Shown in pieces: positions 21,975-33,578 of a stretch of DNA of 64,000 bases; position 1 is the stretch's first letter; every line of letters starts with the position of its first letter. The translations under genes and the position numbers were made by a program. The DNA is from Anniella stebbinsi. Taxonomy: Eukaryota; Chordata; Lepidosauria; Squamata; Anniellidae. The notes under the pieces are model-generated. The model did not search any database and was not told the origin of the DNA. It worked only from the letters and a program-made list of their open reading frames with translations. The stretch spans positions 38,486,001 to 38,550,000 of the forward strand of contig JARDYH010000002.1 of the NCBI GenBank assembly GCA_029215795.1, given 5' to 3'.

Positions 21975-23851
21975 CTAAGAGGGGAAAAAAGAATAATGTA
22001 ACAGGTCAGGCGTAACCCAAGTAGACAAGCAAAAGCCTAACCATTTCAGCACCTAACTGCACTCCAGCTTCCAGCCAAGCCAAAGTCTATCCTAACATTG
22101 TTTATCTCCTCACCCCTGTCTGCTTGATTGTGGTCTAGATTCCCTGTGGATGTTTAGTTAAGAACTTAGAGCATATTGCTATTTCCAACACTTCTTCTGA
22201 AATTCACTTCTTCTGAAATTCATGTTGCCTCACTATGGATTGGCACAACGATTCCATAAAAACTGCACTGATCATGTGGACCCAACAAAGGTGTTTATAC
22301 TATGAGGTTATTTTAAAGATGCTGCCAAATGATTTAGCAATACACCCTTCAATTCCATGCTTCTTCAGTGTGTAAAATGTCTTTTCATGTTTTTCTAGTT
22401 GAGAAATAAAAAGTCTAGCAGAAGCCAGACTTGTGGTCTATTCTTTTTGCAGCAATCTTTTGCTATTATGGAAGACACCAATCATTACAGGGTGTATTGA
22501 AAACATACTATAATGTATGTTTTGCAAATATATCCATAAAGTTATTAGCCCCCAAAATAAGGGCACTTCTTTGCCTACCCATGCAAAGTTATGACAGTCA
22601 TTTATAGAACTTTAGCAACCCAGAAGTACCAGGCTTTTTCCAATAAACATGACCATCCTTCCTGGAAGCAATTCTTACTTGCCATGAGAAACTAGCTATT
22701 CTCAAGCCTGTAAATGTAAAAGCTAAAGCTCAGATTAAGATGTTGACTCCAAAGAACAGAGCTGGAGCCAGAGGTGTGTGAAACTTCTGTTGACACAGGA
22801 TATATGGATTTTATTAAATCTGTTCTTCCCATGTTTTGCGGATGGCCAGGCATCTTCTGTTCTATCACCCGCTCATTGATGGAATCAGATTTTATCAGAA
22901 TTTTGTTCTACTTGCGCTAATTCACATTAATGCTAATATGCATTAATGCTAAACTGCACTTCCACAAATATGCTAATTCTCATTAGCTGATGCAAATTAG
23001 CTCTAATGCACATTAATTAGTGGAGATTAGCTCATTTGCACAAGTGCCCTTTAGCACTAATGCTAATTAACAGAAATCCTCCCCAAAAGTGAAAAATCAG
23101 ATTGCGAGTTCATGGAATCCATATGAGTTGGATGAAGATGACCCACTGTAGAACCTGCAGGTTGGATCCACTCAAATATGAACTCATTTGATTCCAACAT
23201 TCCAACACAGCAATAACAATCCAGCACAACACCCTTGCAGCAGCTGCAAATTTATTTTTCATTATAATTGATGTTTGTGCAGGACTCCCCTCATACAATC
23301 AGTACTCAAATAAGCAGAGGATGTTCACTAGTAGCGCTTGCTTGATTGCATTCTAAATTCCCTGTGGATGTTTATTTAAGAACTTAGATCATGTTGCTAG
23401 TTCCCAATTAAAAAGAAATAATATGAAACAGCTGCTTCATCTTTCAGCTCTGAGGAATTATTGCTACCTCAAACAGATTTTAAATGTTAATTTTATGATT
23501 AGAACCCATGACAAAATTTATAGTTCATTTCTGAGTTCCCCCTCTGGAATAGTTTTTTAAATAAGCATTTAAGAAAATTAAATGTACACTGCTAAATATG
23601 TAAACGGCATTACTACTTTGATAAATACTTGCAAATCTGAACATGCATCATTAAGATTAAATATACAGAAGCAGAGCCCCCCTGAGTGATACAAGTCATA
23701 TGGAAATAGCAACAGTAATTATGCACTGAGATATTTTTAATTAAGAAAGAATGTTATCCTTAACAGTACTCTAATGTTAGCATCATAACTAATGTTAGCA
23801 TCATTTTACTAAGAACAGCAAAACTATCCCATTATTTCATCAACGTTCTAC
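21975..23851. other. IQGAP2 intron W15-W16
   Basis: Holds a 70-bp direct duplication (22121..22188 and 23337..23406), a 16-bp tandem (cacttcttctgaaatt, twice near 22195) and an AATTAGC-rich palindromic patch (22912..23078). Confidence 0.7.
22912..23078. repeat. ATGCTAAT/ATTAGC-rich palindromic patch
   Basis: Repeats of attaatgctaat, ctcattagctgatgcaaatt and actaatgctaattaac in both orientations over 170 bp, containing POU-octamer-like words including one exact ATGCAAAT. Confidence 0.6.
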
Positions 23852-23994
23852 CTGAATCTCTTCGCCAGTCAGCCAAGATGTTTTTGGTACAATTCCTTCA
23901 GTTGGGACACAAGTATCCTCTCTAGTTTCCACATTAAAGTAATAATTGTAGCTGCCTTGCATTAAAATTTTGATCCACGGGCCTTCATCCGGAT
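23852..23994 (-). CDS. IQGAP2: IQGAP2 exon W15 (WW-like segment)
   Basis: 143 nt. Encodes DPDEGPWIKILMQGSYNYYF and NVETREDTCVPTEG, ending in SWLTGEEIQ. The first WW tryptophan (fragment residue 581) and the YNYYFN strand are present; the position expected for the second signature Trp reads Cys (TGT, 23909..23911). Confidence 0.93.
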
Positions 23995-24084
23995 CTAAAT
24001 GTGTTTAACGGCAGTATTGTTAATTGCTGTCATAAAGCTCAAGTACCGTAAATGTGCTTCCATCTTTCCCTTTATACACTTTTC

Positions 24085-24260
24085 AGATATTACTGATTGA
24101 TTGACTGTATTTCTATACCATCTTTAGGAAACCAACCAATGCGGTTTACAACAATTTCAGAGCATGAACATCATAATAAAATAAAAACATAGTAAAACAT
24201 TCAAAACAACCTGTAAAAGATATAATACATTACATCATTACATTTAACATCATTACAGTT
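24085..24260 (-). repeat. LINE 3' tail, reversed, with (ATTG)n
   Basis: ctgattgattgactgtattt and caatgcggtttacaacaatt then A-rich blocks: the reverse of a common sauropsid L2/CR1-like 3' end. Confidence 0.5.
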
Positions 24261-24530
24261 GTCTGTCTGAGGCAGCAAGGACAGAAGTGCACAATCTGTG
24301 GAAGATACATGCTTCAGGTAACCTTCACACAACTTTCTGGGACTTAGTATGCTACAACTTCAGTGGGATACGTAAATATTTGTTAAGGATAACCAGTAGA
24401 GTCAGCAGATCCAAAGAATTAACTAGAGCAGCGGTCTTCAATTGGTCCAGACTCAAGACCCACCTCAGACACCCAACCTGCAACATGAGACCCACTTTCA
24501 CAATTGCCCAACTGAACTAGAGCACTGAAC

Positions 24531-24665
24531 CAGTTGAATTTTAAGATGTTTTTAATAATGTATTAGTTTTATTTGTTTTAATGTTTTATCTATTTTATGG
24601 TCTTTGTATTTATATTTATTGTTGTTCCCCACCTCGATCCAGAGGGAGAGGCGGGTTAGAAATAA

Positions 24666-24698
<33 letters not shown>

Positions 24699-24722
24699 TA
24701 CTACTACTACTACTACTATTAT
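24531..24722 (+). mobile_element. L2-like LINE 3' end with (ATT)n(ACT)n tail
   Basis: Same family as 17213: gttccccacctcgatccaga, gggagaggcgggttagaaat, then (ATT)n changing to (ACT)n. Confidence 0.7.
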
Positions 24723-24759
24723 CTTGGAGGGGTGACATCAGCCACCAGCTGTTACTCTG

Positions 24760-24893
24760 TTAGAGCAGCTTTCCCCAACCTGGTACCCTCCAGATGTGTT
24801 GGACTACAACTCTAATCATCTTGATTGGCCACACTGACTGGGGCTGATGGTGTTGAATTCCAAGGCATCTAGAAGGCATCAGGTTGAGGAAAG
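24760..24893. mobile_element. Palindromic MITE, 'ttttggactacaa' family
   Basis: ccccaacctggtaccctcca at the left, ggcatcaggttgaggaaagc at the right: inverted ends of the family also seen at 3939, 37861 and 61540. Confidence 0.75.
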
Positions 24894-26609
24894 CTGTGAC
24901 AGCGCGACCATCCTCAGAATACGAGCAAGTCCTTCGCAGAAAAGCACCAGGAAAGATGCAATCTCTTTCTTATCTTGCCTCTCCTTAGCACATCTTGATG
25001 GATTCCAAACTCTGTCTCCTGTCTCAACTTATATAGTTGTGGTGACTTTCTGCCCTTTCTCTTATATCTATGGTTAATGCTCAGAGCACAGGTGAATGGG
25101 CTTTTTGTAAGGTTATTATTTGCTAGACTACTACTGCCTGCTTCTTCATTTGGTCTGCTTACTTTACAAGAGAGTCTTAGGGGTAGTGCCTACAGCCATA
25201 ACATGAAGTCTACTCCCTTGTGGTATTTGATGCATCACAGCCCCCACACTCCAGCTGTTCAGCTGCATTGATATGCCAAGTAGCAAAGCCTTCTGCCTAC
25301 ACGCTACCACAAACCCACATTGTAGTGGGTTTGTCGAAGACTCCAAAGTTACTTATGGGGTTTATTTATTGCACAGACATCCTGCTTTCACATATATTCC
25401 CAGTGGTTTCCTCATCCAGATTACTGATCAAGCCGATCCCTGCTCAGCATCAGCAGTGTTACAGCAACAGGTGTTGTTAGACCATTCACTAGGTCCTTAA
25501 TTAGGGAGTGTCATTCTTAAGTGAGAAAGGCTTTCTTTGACAGAGTAAGAGTTCTGAAACTGTTTCTTGACATAGCTTTGTTTGAACACAGAACGTGAGC
25601 CTTTCCATACGTAGCTGACAGAAAATGAAGAACTGGGAGTCTGACTTACTCTTGTTCCAGGCATCAGGTAGGACCACATTTGTGAAGTGATGACATTGTA
25701 ATATGTAGGAAACTTTTCTATTCACCTCCAACATCAAATACCACAAGGCAGTAGGCACAGAGCTGCCATACTATGGGAACTGAACAGATAGGGACATACA
25801 AAGACACTCTGCTTATGCAAACCAGGAACAAAATGAAGCTGATGCCTCATAGCTGCTGTCTGCACGCTATTGAAATCATGCCTCAAGCACACTTTAGAAG
25901 TGCTGAATGTCAATGTGACATTGCACTAATCCTCCTCATCACTTTCTCCAGATGCTTCACAGGAAACAAACGAGTCACTGAGAGAAACAGGATGCTCGAC
26001 TTGATGAATCACTGGCTTGCCCCAATAATATTTCCCATATGTTTGAACCGTACAAAAGGTTCCTTCGTGATGGTGATCATGACGTTCTTCTATCGCTCAT
26101 ATAAAACACACACACATGCACCACCACCACCATCACCCAAAGACAGTACTATAGGAGTGAATGTGGGCAGGAACAAATCCAGTTGTGCAACTCTGGAATG
26201 TAAGAATTCTGGGAATGTCAAACCTCCTCCTGAGGCAGCTTTTCAGAAACAAACTTAAAATGACAGCAACTCCTGAGGAACAATAATTTATATGGAGGAT
26301 TGCTCTAGTTTGCAAGTATAATTAGAACCCCTAAAATATAAACAAATGCTCCATGCTCCATTTTTCCTGTGTTTAATTAGAAATTGACATTCTCCCAAAC
26401 CAAAGCATCCAGGGAGGCCTTTCAAAATTATTTCAAGTGTTGTTATCAGACACAACAGCAAACACACTACCTATCTTTAAATGCTCATATAGCATATGCC
26501 AAAGTAACACCAGAATAGATAGGTTGCTTGTGCAATATCCAAAATATTTACAAACTAGACATTTCAATACATCATGTGCTGTGCAGACTGAGCTAGATTA
26601 GGGTATTAC

Positions 26610-26771
26610 CTTTGGTTTTTAGACTCTTGGCTTCCAATAGACTATTGTAGTAGCTTTCAGCACATTCTGGGGCAGTTCTTAAACTGAAGATAGGAGCCTG
26701 TAAGATGGTGATGATCTGTGCAGAGTCTCCATTTTCTAAACACTGGTTTATCATTGTTGTCCCAATAGCCA
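26610..26771 (-). CDS. IQGAP2: IQGAP2 exon W14 (IQGAP repeat 6)
   Basis: 162 nt: two bases, 53 codons, one base. Encodes AIGTTMINQCLENGDSAQII, LQAPIFSLRTAPECAESYYN and SLLEAKSLKTK. Last IQGAP repeat before the WW-like segment. Confidence 0.94.
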
Positions 26772-26997
26772 CTAAAAGGGCAGAATCAAATTAAACATTA
26801 GCAACTACGCATTTCCAGCAATATGTTACATATATAACAATGGTATTTTCCAGGGAAGCAGAAGAGGACCTACACAAGAGCCGGAAGTAGTTGCAAGGAC
26901 TACAATACATGCAAAAACCTTAATATGGCTGTGAAACATATTTCTTCCCTCTCACCCCCCCCTTGTGCCAATTCACATTGCTAGTTTTCCTTTAGAC

Positions 26998-27379
26998 CAG
27001 GGGTGCAAAGCCTCAGGCTTGGGGGCCAAATCTACCCTCCCCCAAGGTTCCCCAAATGGCCATGTCCCCTTTCCCTGGCTCCATCTCCTTTCACCCAACC
27101 AGTTTTCCCACTACTCCAAAAGGCTGAAATATCTCTCCTAAAGCTTAGCTACTGGCAGTAAGAGCTTTAAGCTAAAAATATGCTGGCAAAATATGGTGGT
27201 TACTAGGAGGAGGGCTTTCTCTGCTGCGCCACCCCAGCTGGGGAATGAGCTCCCTAGAGAGGTTAACTTCCATAAAAACAAATGCCAGGATAAAATTGTT
27301 AGTCTTTAAGATGTCACAAGCCTCATTATTATTATTATTATTATTATTACTACTACTACTACTAGTAGTAGTAGTAGTA
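26998..27379 (+). repeat. Composite repeat ending in (ATT)n(ACT)n(AGT)n
   Basis: gggtgcaaagcctcaggctt starts a MITE-like block. 27185..27275 resembles an L2 piece (ggaggagggctttctctgct, ggaatgagctccctagag). A trinucleotide array 27324..27379 closes it. Confidence 0.5.
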
Positions 27380-27740
27380 TAATCATCAACAACTTCATAT
27401 AACAGAAGGTGTTAGCATTGTAGATGTCACAGAAACCTGATGTATACAAAAGCAAAACAATGCAAAACCTTACCAATATTTAATTTTTTTTTACTTAAAT
27501 AATATTTCAACTTGACTCATGTTAAAGCATATGTGTGGGCTTGGCATTAATAAATTGAGTTTATAGACACTGACATACAGTCCATGAACTTATCCAATTT
27601 TTGACCATTTTCCTTGGTTCTTATATATGATGTTAGTTTGGCCACAGTAGTGAGGTCCTACATCTTTGCTACCCACTCTCTCATATAAGGTATTTCGGAT
27701 AATTAGGAAATGTTTGTAATAAAACAGGAATGCATTACAA

Positions 27741-27815
27741 TTTCCAAAAGCCAAATACATGGCACAATGTATTTGGCTTTTGGAAAGATACATAAGCCAA
27801 ATACATGGCACAATG
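27741..27815. repeat. Perfect 18-bp hairpin followed by direct repeat
   Basis: Arm tttccaaaagccaaatac (27741..27758), loop atggcacaat, exact complementary arm (27769..27786). Then agccaaatacatggcacaat appears again from 27795, a copy of 27749..27768. Confidence 0.95.
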
Positions 27816-28651
27816 CTTTTTAGCTGCAACTATGATAGTAAGTTTAGGCTCTGCTTACACATTTAGCAGCAGCACATGGTATGTAGTTTCTTTTGGACTA
27901 TTTCATTTCAGAATGGAGATGGGAAATGGCATGATTGCTCCTCCCCACTCTGAAGGCAGAAAAAAACCCTTCTTATAAAAAGCTAACTAGCTAAGGAAAG
28001 AAGTTCTGTCCTTGCCTAGCTTCCTCCCAGATGTACTAGCTTTCTACGTAAAGGAATGTTTTTCTAACAATAGTGTAGCAATAAATTTTGAAGTACAGGC
28101 ACTTATCATGATAGTTTGTCCTCATAGCCATCCCCCAAGGGCAATCCAAAAATTCAGGCAGCTGGGTTAATTAATATCAGTGAACCTGATCTAGAAGTTT
28201 TCATCTTCACCAGGAGCAGGTCTTTTGTAAAGCTAATGGGTTTCAACTGCCTATGCAAGACCAAGGCTACATCAATACGAGGTTGCATCGGCGCCTCATT
28301 ATCTGAAATCCCGCAATTGTGCTCCTCCAGGGTAATAACCACGGAAAGGAGCGCAAATGCGGGTTTTGGAAGCTGATGGGGCTGCTGCCACCCCTAGTGC
28401 CCCCATTCCTGCACACACCCTGTTGTTTCCCTCCTCCTCCTCCTCCCAGCATCTGAAAACAAACAAGTCGTGGAGGGGGAAGTCAGCTCCTCGCCCATTT
28501 CCCCTCCCCCCCGGAGTTTGTTTGTTTTTATTTTTAGTCCTCTAATTTTGCAATTGTGCAATTGCGTGATTCTAGAGAGGCACGAAGACAAGCCACCACC
28601 TCCCCACTTTCCCAGTGAACCCATGGTCCATTTGTATTTAATTTTTTTGTG

Positions 28652-28678
28652 TGATTGATTGATTGATTGATTGATTGA
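28652..28678. repeat. (TGAT)n microsatellite
   Basis: About six TGAT units directly before the repeat at 28690. Confidence 0.9.
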
Positions 28679-28689
28679 AGGGAAACTCC

Positions 28690-28965
28690 CCAAAGTCCCT
28701 GGAGGCATGGAGACAGTCCAGAGGCCATTCTGCTCACTGGACCACCCACTCCCCAGCGGATGGTGCCCAATCAGGGGGTGCTATCAGCTGGGAGACACCT
28801 CCGCCACAGCTCTGAAGCAAGGTGACAGATGGCAGATGCTGTCGACCCCTCGCTCCAAGAGAAAAAACAGTCGTAAGTCCCCGACTTTTTAAACCCGGAG
28901 CTTCTAGGGTTTGCCCCTGGATGGCTTTGTGATAGCGGCTACATCATATAAACAAGCTGCTACCA
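28690..28965 (+). repeat. Palindrome-core repeat copy
   Basis: gcggatggtgcccaatcagg, gacagatggcagatgct, then aaaaaacagtcgtaagtccc before cgactttttaaa, then gatagcggctacatcatata. The same order of blocks is at 34860..35185. Confidence 0.65.
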
Positions 28966-29040
28966 CTGTGGATCCACCCCGAGGCAAACCCCTCATCAAG
29001 ACAAGCCCCAAGCCTCCCCAAAATACTTTGCATTACAACA

Positions 29041-29272
29041 GCCAGTGTGGTGCAGTGGCTAGAGTGTTAGACTGGGGAGTTGGGAGATCCGGGTTCTAAT
29101 CCCCACTCGGCCATGGAAACTGGGTGACTTTGGGCCAATCAGACTCTCAGCCCAACCGACCTCACTGGGTTCTTGTTGTGAGGCTAAAATGATAGGGAGG
29201 AAGATTATGTATACCATGTTGGGTTCCTTGTAGGAAAAAAGGTGGGATATAAATGTAATAAAATATAGAAAT
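29041..29272 (+). mobile_element. Sauria-type tRNA-derived SINE
   Basis: The tRNA-like head has A-box tggtgcagtggctagag and B-box gggttctaatcc, followed by cactcggccatgg. The body has gactctcagcccaaccgacc and ttgttgtgaggctaaaatga, and the end is gtgggatataaatgtaataa. It is the most complete of four copies. Confidence 0.85.
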
Positions 29273-29929
29273 AAAGAAAATATTGCTGCTGGGGTGGGGG
29301 CGTGGGGTGGAGGGATAAGATTAGCATCTCTGCTAACTGAAAAAGTGGATTTGCTGCATCCCTGTGAGCGCTACTGTTTTCTAAGTTGGAGAACAAACAT
29401 GAAATTCCCCACCTTCCATCTGAAATAACACAGTCACTAGAAGGGCTAAACCACATGCTTTCAAATCGGAGGACATTGGCTCAAGTTCATTCTGTCTCTT
29501 GATGAAAGAAACAGCAACGTTCAACATTCAGCACCCACGCAACTCTCCCCACCCCCCAAAGTCCTCTTATTTTGGGATGATTGGTGAACAAGCCATTTTT
29601 TTAAGGTAGTATATAAAATAGTTGAGAGTTAAAGTAAATATAGATGGCATCTTCCAGAATGTGACTTTCTAGGTGTGTATTTAGCTTCCAGTTGGGAGCA
29701 AAGTTCCACACAAACAGGAATAAGTACTTTGTTTCAAAGTTCATGTCTGTCCTTTCAGGACGAGATCAGCAGGTCAAGCTGCAGTCTTTTGACTTTAAGG
29801 CATAGAGGTTTGACACACAGGAGTACTATGTTTTAACAACTTCCATTGTGCATCATGGTTTTATTTGAGCTGGTAATTCCATACCAACATAGCTTGGCTC
29901 CATTTTTCAAGCGTGCTAGTGGTGCTTTT

Positions 29930-30110
29930 AACTCTACAAGCACATTGCAATTTTTACTGCATTCACCTTCACAACAAATGTATGAGGCAGGTCCATATTA
30001 TTCCTATTTTACACTAGGGGAATTTAGGGCCTCTATGTAGCAAAACTGGTGGGCATGAACACCAAACTCCCCTGTTCCAAGGCGAGCTCTTTATCCACTA
30101 TACCATCATA
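29930..30110 (-). repeat. MIR-like SINE
   Basis: ttcacaacaaatgtatgagg, cctattttacactaggggaa and gagctctttatccactatac follow the order of a reversed MIR/tRNA-core SINE. Diverged, so old. Confidence 0.5.
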
Positions 30111-30334
30111 ATTTTCATATGAGGGAGGGGAATATAGGCTAAATAGTGTTTTTTAAAGTGAACCAATATAGCAAAATTAATCCAAAGATGAGCTTTATTA
30201 TCTCTACATGCATATCCTTATTAGAATGCATTAAAATGGTTGCACCTTATCACTACCAGAGATTAACTTTTTCCATGCAAAAACTGAAAATCAAGTAGTG
30301 CTAATGATGAAAACACCCTTGCTTATTGCACTCA

Positions 30335-30552
30335 CTGACCCTGTTCAGATGAGAAGCTAAGCCACGGTGTTTAAGCATTTTCAGCTAACCATTATGGCTT
30401 AGTGTATCATGTGAATCATGACTTAGCATGTCATGTGAACCATTCCTAACCATGGTGGCTACATCTCCACGGTTTAAACACACTCACTAACCATTTGCTG
30501 CAAAAGGGCTAGCAGCCTAACCAAGGCTTACCATGTTGTTTGAACAGGGTCA
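30335..30552. mobile_element. MITE with 'tgaccctgttcaga' inverted ends
   Basis: Left tgaccctgttcagat, right ttgtttgaacagggtca are inverted. The interior has ccattcctaaccatggtggc. A copy in the opposite orientation is at 48899..49090. Confidence 0.75.
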
Positions 30553-32349
30553 CTATTATTTTGAATGCCTGCAGTCACGATCAAGAAATCTCCTCCCCAA
30601 GGGTAGTGCACATGTGTGTGTACATGACTATATATATACAATGTAGAAAGAATTCCTGCCCATGAAGAGCAACTGTATTTTTTCCTTTGAATTACATTTT
30701 ATCCTAGGACTTGCTTAAAAATCACTCATTATCCCTCAGTGACAATAGAAGCAGAATATTGTTTAGAAAGTAGAAAGGGATGTGGTGGCATGCCAAACTT
30801 TGACAAAGGATCAACTGGTTCAGCACTCAGGGTTTAAACACTAGGAACTAGAGTACGACAAGTGTTTTGGGTATTTTACTTCCAGAAATTAAAGATGCAT
30901 ATCAACAGAGTTTTCAGTTTGGGAAGTAGAGCCTAAATTAAACACCCATCACAAATTAAGCAGCACTATTCCCTCCATAACCTTCAGTAGTATATGCCCA
31001 TTAATTTTTCATTTTGTGTACTGTTGTATGAATGTATTGAGGGGGGCAGGGCTGAATTTAAGAATGGGAACATTTTCTGAACTGGTATCATTTTTTGAGG
31101 AAACCACAAACTCTAAATTTTCTAGCCAAGCTTGGTAAGAGCCTTCAAAGAGCATTGGCACAGAAGCTGAGGACTCAAACTATGGCCAAATCAAGATCTG
31201 CTACTGCCATGTAGAAAGGGCAGTCACTTTGAGATCCAATTTAACAAAAGAAGCATGTAAGTGGGAGAAGCTGAATCTTCTTCTTTAGAAGCACTCCCAC
31301 CTGGCATATGATACTGAAGTGAGTCTAGCTGAAGGAAAAGTACTTGGGGAGGTGAACTGGAAGGAGCTGAGGTTCAGCTCCTCTCACTTGTACGCCTGGT
31401 TGGGTCCTTAAAGTCGACCCCATCTTTCCCACATCTACTTGATCATGGCAGATCCAGATACAGCAAAATGGATCTGTCACCCAACATCTACATTCACCCA
31501 ATGTCTATATTCCTATTTTAAGCTTCAGCTAAGAAGCCATTACAGTACAAACCGAGTAAGAGTTTAGGACTGTCCCAAAATAACACCAACACTACATGCT
31601 GTTTGACACAAAAAAATCTACTTTAGTGTTCCCTTGCAACTTATTTAACAAACTTATACTATTTTGCAGTATTTTGTTCTGAAAAAACATAGCTCATTAC
31701 CCCAACTAATAAATCTTTACTAGCAATCCTGCAGACAAAAAAACCTGGTTAAACTTGGTATTTCAAAACTGTTAGTCATATAGTTAAAAAGCTTTGCTGT
31801 ATATGCAATATCGACACACCCTTATTTTTCTCCTCAGAGTAGTTGTTGAAACTGGGGAAAAATGTCTAAATCAAGTGAATTATAATCTAGTTTTATTACA
31901 GAAATTGGGATGCTAGTCTCCGCTTTGACTGCTTCTCTCATTACTCTGTAAATTTTATAGACAGGGAACACAGAACATGTTACATGCAGAGGCCTGTCTT
32001 TTATGCTCTGTGTAATCTCTTTAATCTGCCATATCAAATCTTTATCAGTATGACCTCAGACAACGAAACAACCCAACTTACAAATAAAAGGTACAACCCT
32101 CCAGCAATTTACTCAAGAGTGGTTCTAATGAAGTCAATGACATCAACACCGAATGTAATGCGTAGTCCTATGCTGCACAGATTTTTAAGATAAGCAAACA
32201 ATTTGGCCTTTAATCAGTGTCTGTGACATTCTTCCACATGTCAGCCTCACTAATATGGTCCAGTAGTTCCCAGATCTCTTTAAAAATTAAGTTATTTTGG
32301 AATTGGAGAGCAGAAGGGAAGCACAATCTGGCTTCTGCCAAGGGACCTA

Positions 32350-32585
32350 GGCCTACTCTACACCAAGTAGGATATTGAACTATGAAAGTGGTATGAAAGC
32401 GGTATATAAAAGGCAGGAGCTACGGCAAGCAGGACATAGCACTATGAAAGCTGTATATGGTATGGGTCAATGGGCCCCAACAGGTGTTAGTGCAATTCAA
32501 TTCCGCTATAAAACAGCAGTGTGGCTCATGCCTTTTATATACTGCTTTCATAGTGCAATATCCTGCTTGGTGTAGATTAGGCCCT
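32350..32585. mobile_element. MITE with 26-bp TIRs, 'tctacaccaagcagg' family
   Basis: Left ggcctactctacaccaagta and right cctgcttggtgtagattagg are inverted copies extending through gatat. Relatives at 37497..37629 and 46303..46414. Confidence 0.75.
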
Positions 32586-32929
32586 AGAGTATAGGAGGCT
32601 GCACCTCTTGTTTCCCAGAAATAACATTAAGAAGTTGGAGACCTATCTGGGACATCCATCGGCCATAGAAGGAATAACTGTAGGGAGCTCGCTTCCCCCT
32701 CCCTGCCAGAAAAAAAACCACTCAGCTCCGACTGACAGTTGCCCTGATGAGGTGGGGGCAAAGAACACTCTGGCCCATCTATCGGCCAAAAGAACAAGAA
32801 CCACCAATTGCTAGTCAAGCAGGAATGTCAGAAAGGGAAGATCACCCTTGCCTGAAATTCATTTAAATGCCTCCTTATTGCCCATCCTTTTGTTCTGGCC
32901 TTGAGAAACTGATCTCCACCATATTTCCT

Positions 32930-33047
32930 TCCTCTCTACTCCCCTACCCTTGTGTGTCTTGTCAATTTTTAATTGATGCGAGTCATTTTGGGAGACAATC
33001 GTTGCCCCTAAAGCAGGATAAAATGCAGTAAAAATATAAATAAATTG
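32930..33047 (+). repeat. Possible LINE 3' tail
   Basis: agtcattttgggagacaatc, then ggataaaatgcagtaaaaat and ataaataaa resemble an L2-like 3' end; weak. Confidence 0.3.
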
Positions 33048-33487
33048 ACATCCACCAAAACATTTGCTTTTGTTCAGTCCACCATTGATCAGTCATATTC
33101 TCTGGATCTTAAAGCACCACTTATCTTCTCTTTAGTCCCTTCTGCTGAATCATCAGTAGGAACTGCTGTTAGCCTGAAGATCCACACATAATTCTGTATT
33201 ACTAGGGTAGGAAATGAGTAAATATTTGGGTCACTAAGGACAAATTCATGTGAAGAGAACTTGTGCAATAATTCGATATGCTTGCATCTGCTGTCAGCTA
33301 TTAAGAAAGCTTTGTCCTTGAAAGCCACTTCACTCAATCAAGCTATCATGAATGTTTGTCTCCACAAGACAAGAATGGCCAGTTGAAATTGAATTTCAAT
33401 GACCTTGTTGAAATCAAGAGTAAATCTTCTAATTGATTGTAAAATAAAGATAAACAGTCCAATGTAAGGATTCAGATGAGTGCTTAC

Positions 33488-33578
33488 ATTTTGATGCATC
33501 TTCCAAATTTCTGTTAGCATCATCAATTCCTTTCTGTATCTCACCTAGCCAAAGGAGCGATGAATCATCATGACATTC
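33488..33578 (-). CDS. IQGAP2: IQGAP2 exon W13 (inter-repeat helix)
   Basis: 91 nt, phase 0 start, one leftover T. Encodes ECHDDSSLLWLGEIQKGIDD then ANRNLEDASK. It carries the LWL-EIQ signature of the family and is the first exon after the F2RL2-bearing intron. Confidence 0.93.

Larger units (their letters stand above)
23995..26609. other. IQGAP2 intron W14-W15
   Basis: Holds a reversed LINE tail (24085..24260), an L2-like 3' end with microsatellite (24531..24722) and a palindromic MITE (24760..24893). The stretch 24900..26600 shows nothing recognised. Confidence 0.65.
26772..33487. other. IQGAP2 intron W13-W14
   Basis: 6.7 kb. Contains repeats at 26998..27379, a perfect hairpin (27741..27815), a palindrome-core repeat (28690..28965), a SINE (29041..29272), a MIR-like SINE (29930..30110), a MITE (30335..30552) and a TIR element (32350..32585). 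No exon seen between 30600 and 32300. Confidence 0.7.

Noticed and set aside
25773..26258. 161-codon plus-strand frame
   Set aside because: No recognisable domain, CA/CCA repeats inside, no splice or promoter evidence; likely chance.
27741..27786. MicroRNA precursor
   Set aside because: Stem is only 18 bp with a 10-nt loop and does not extend, too short for a typical precursor.
29041..29110. Functional tRNA gene
   Set aside because: A and B boxes belong to a SINE head; no cloverleaf and a SINE body follows.
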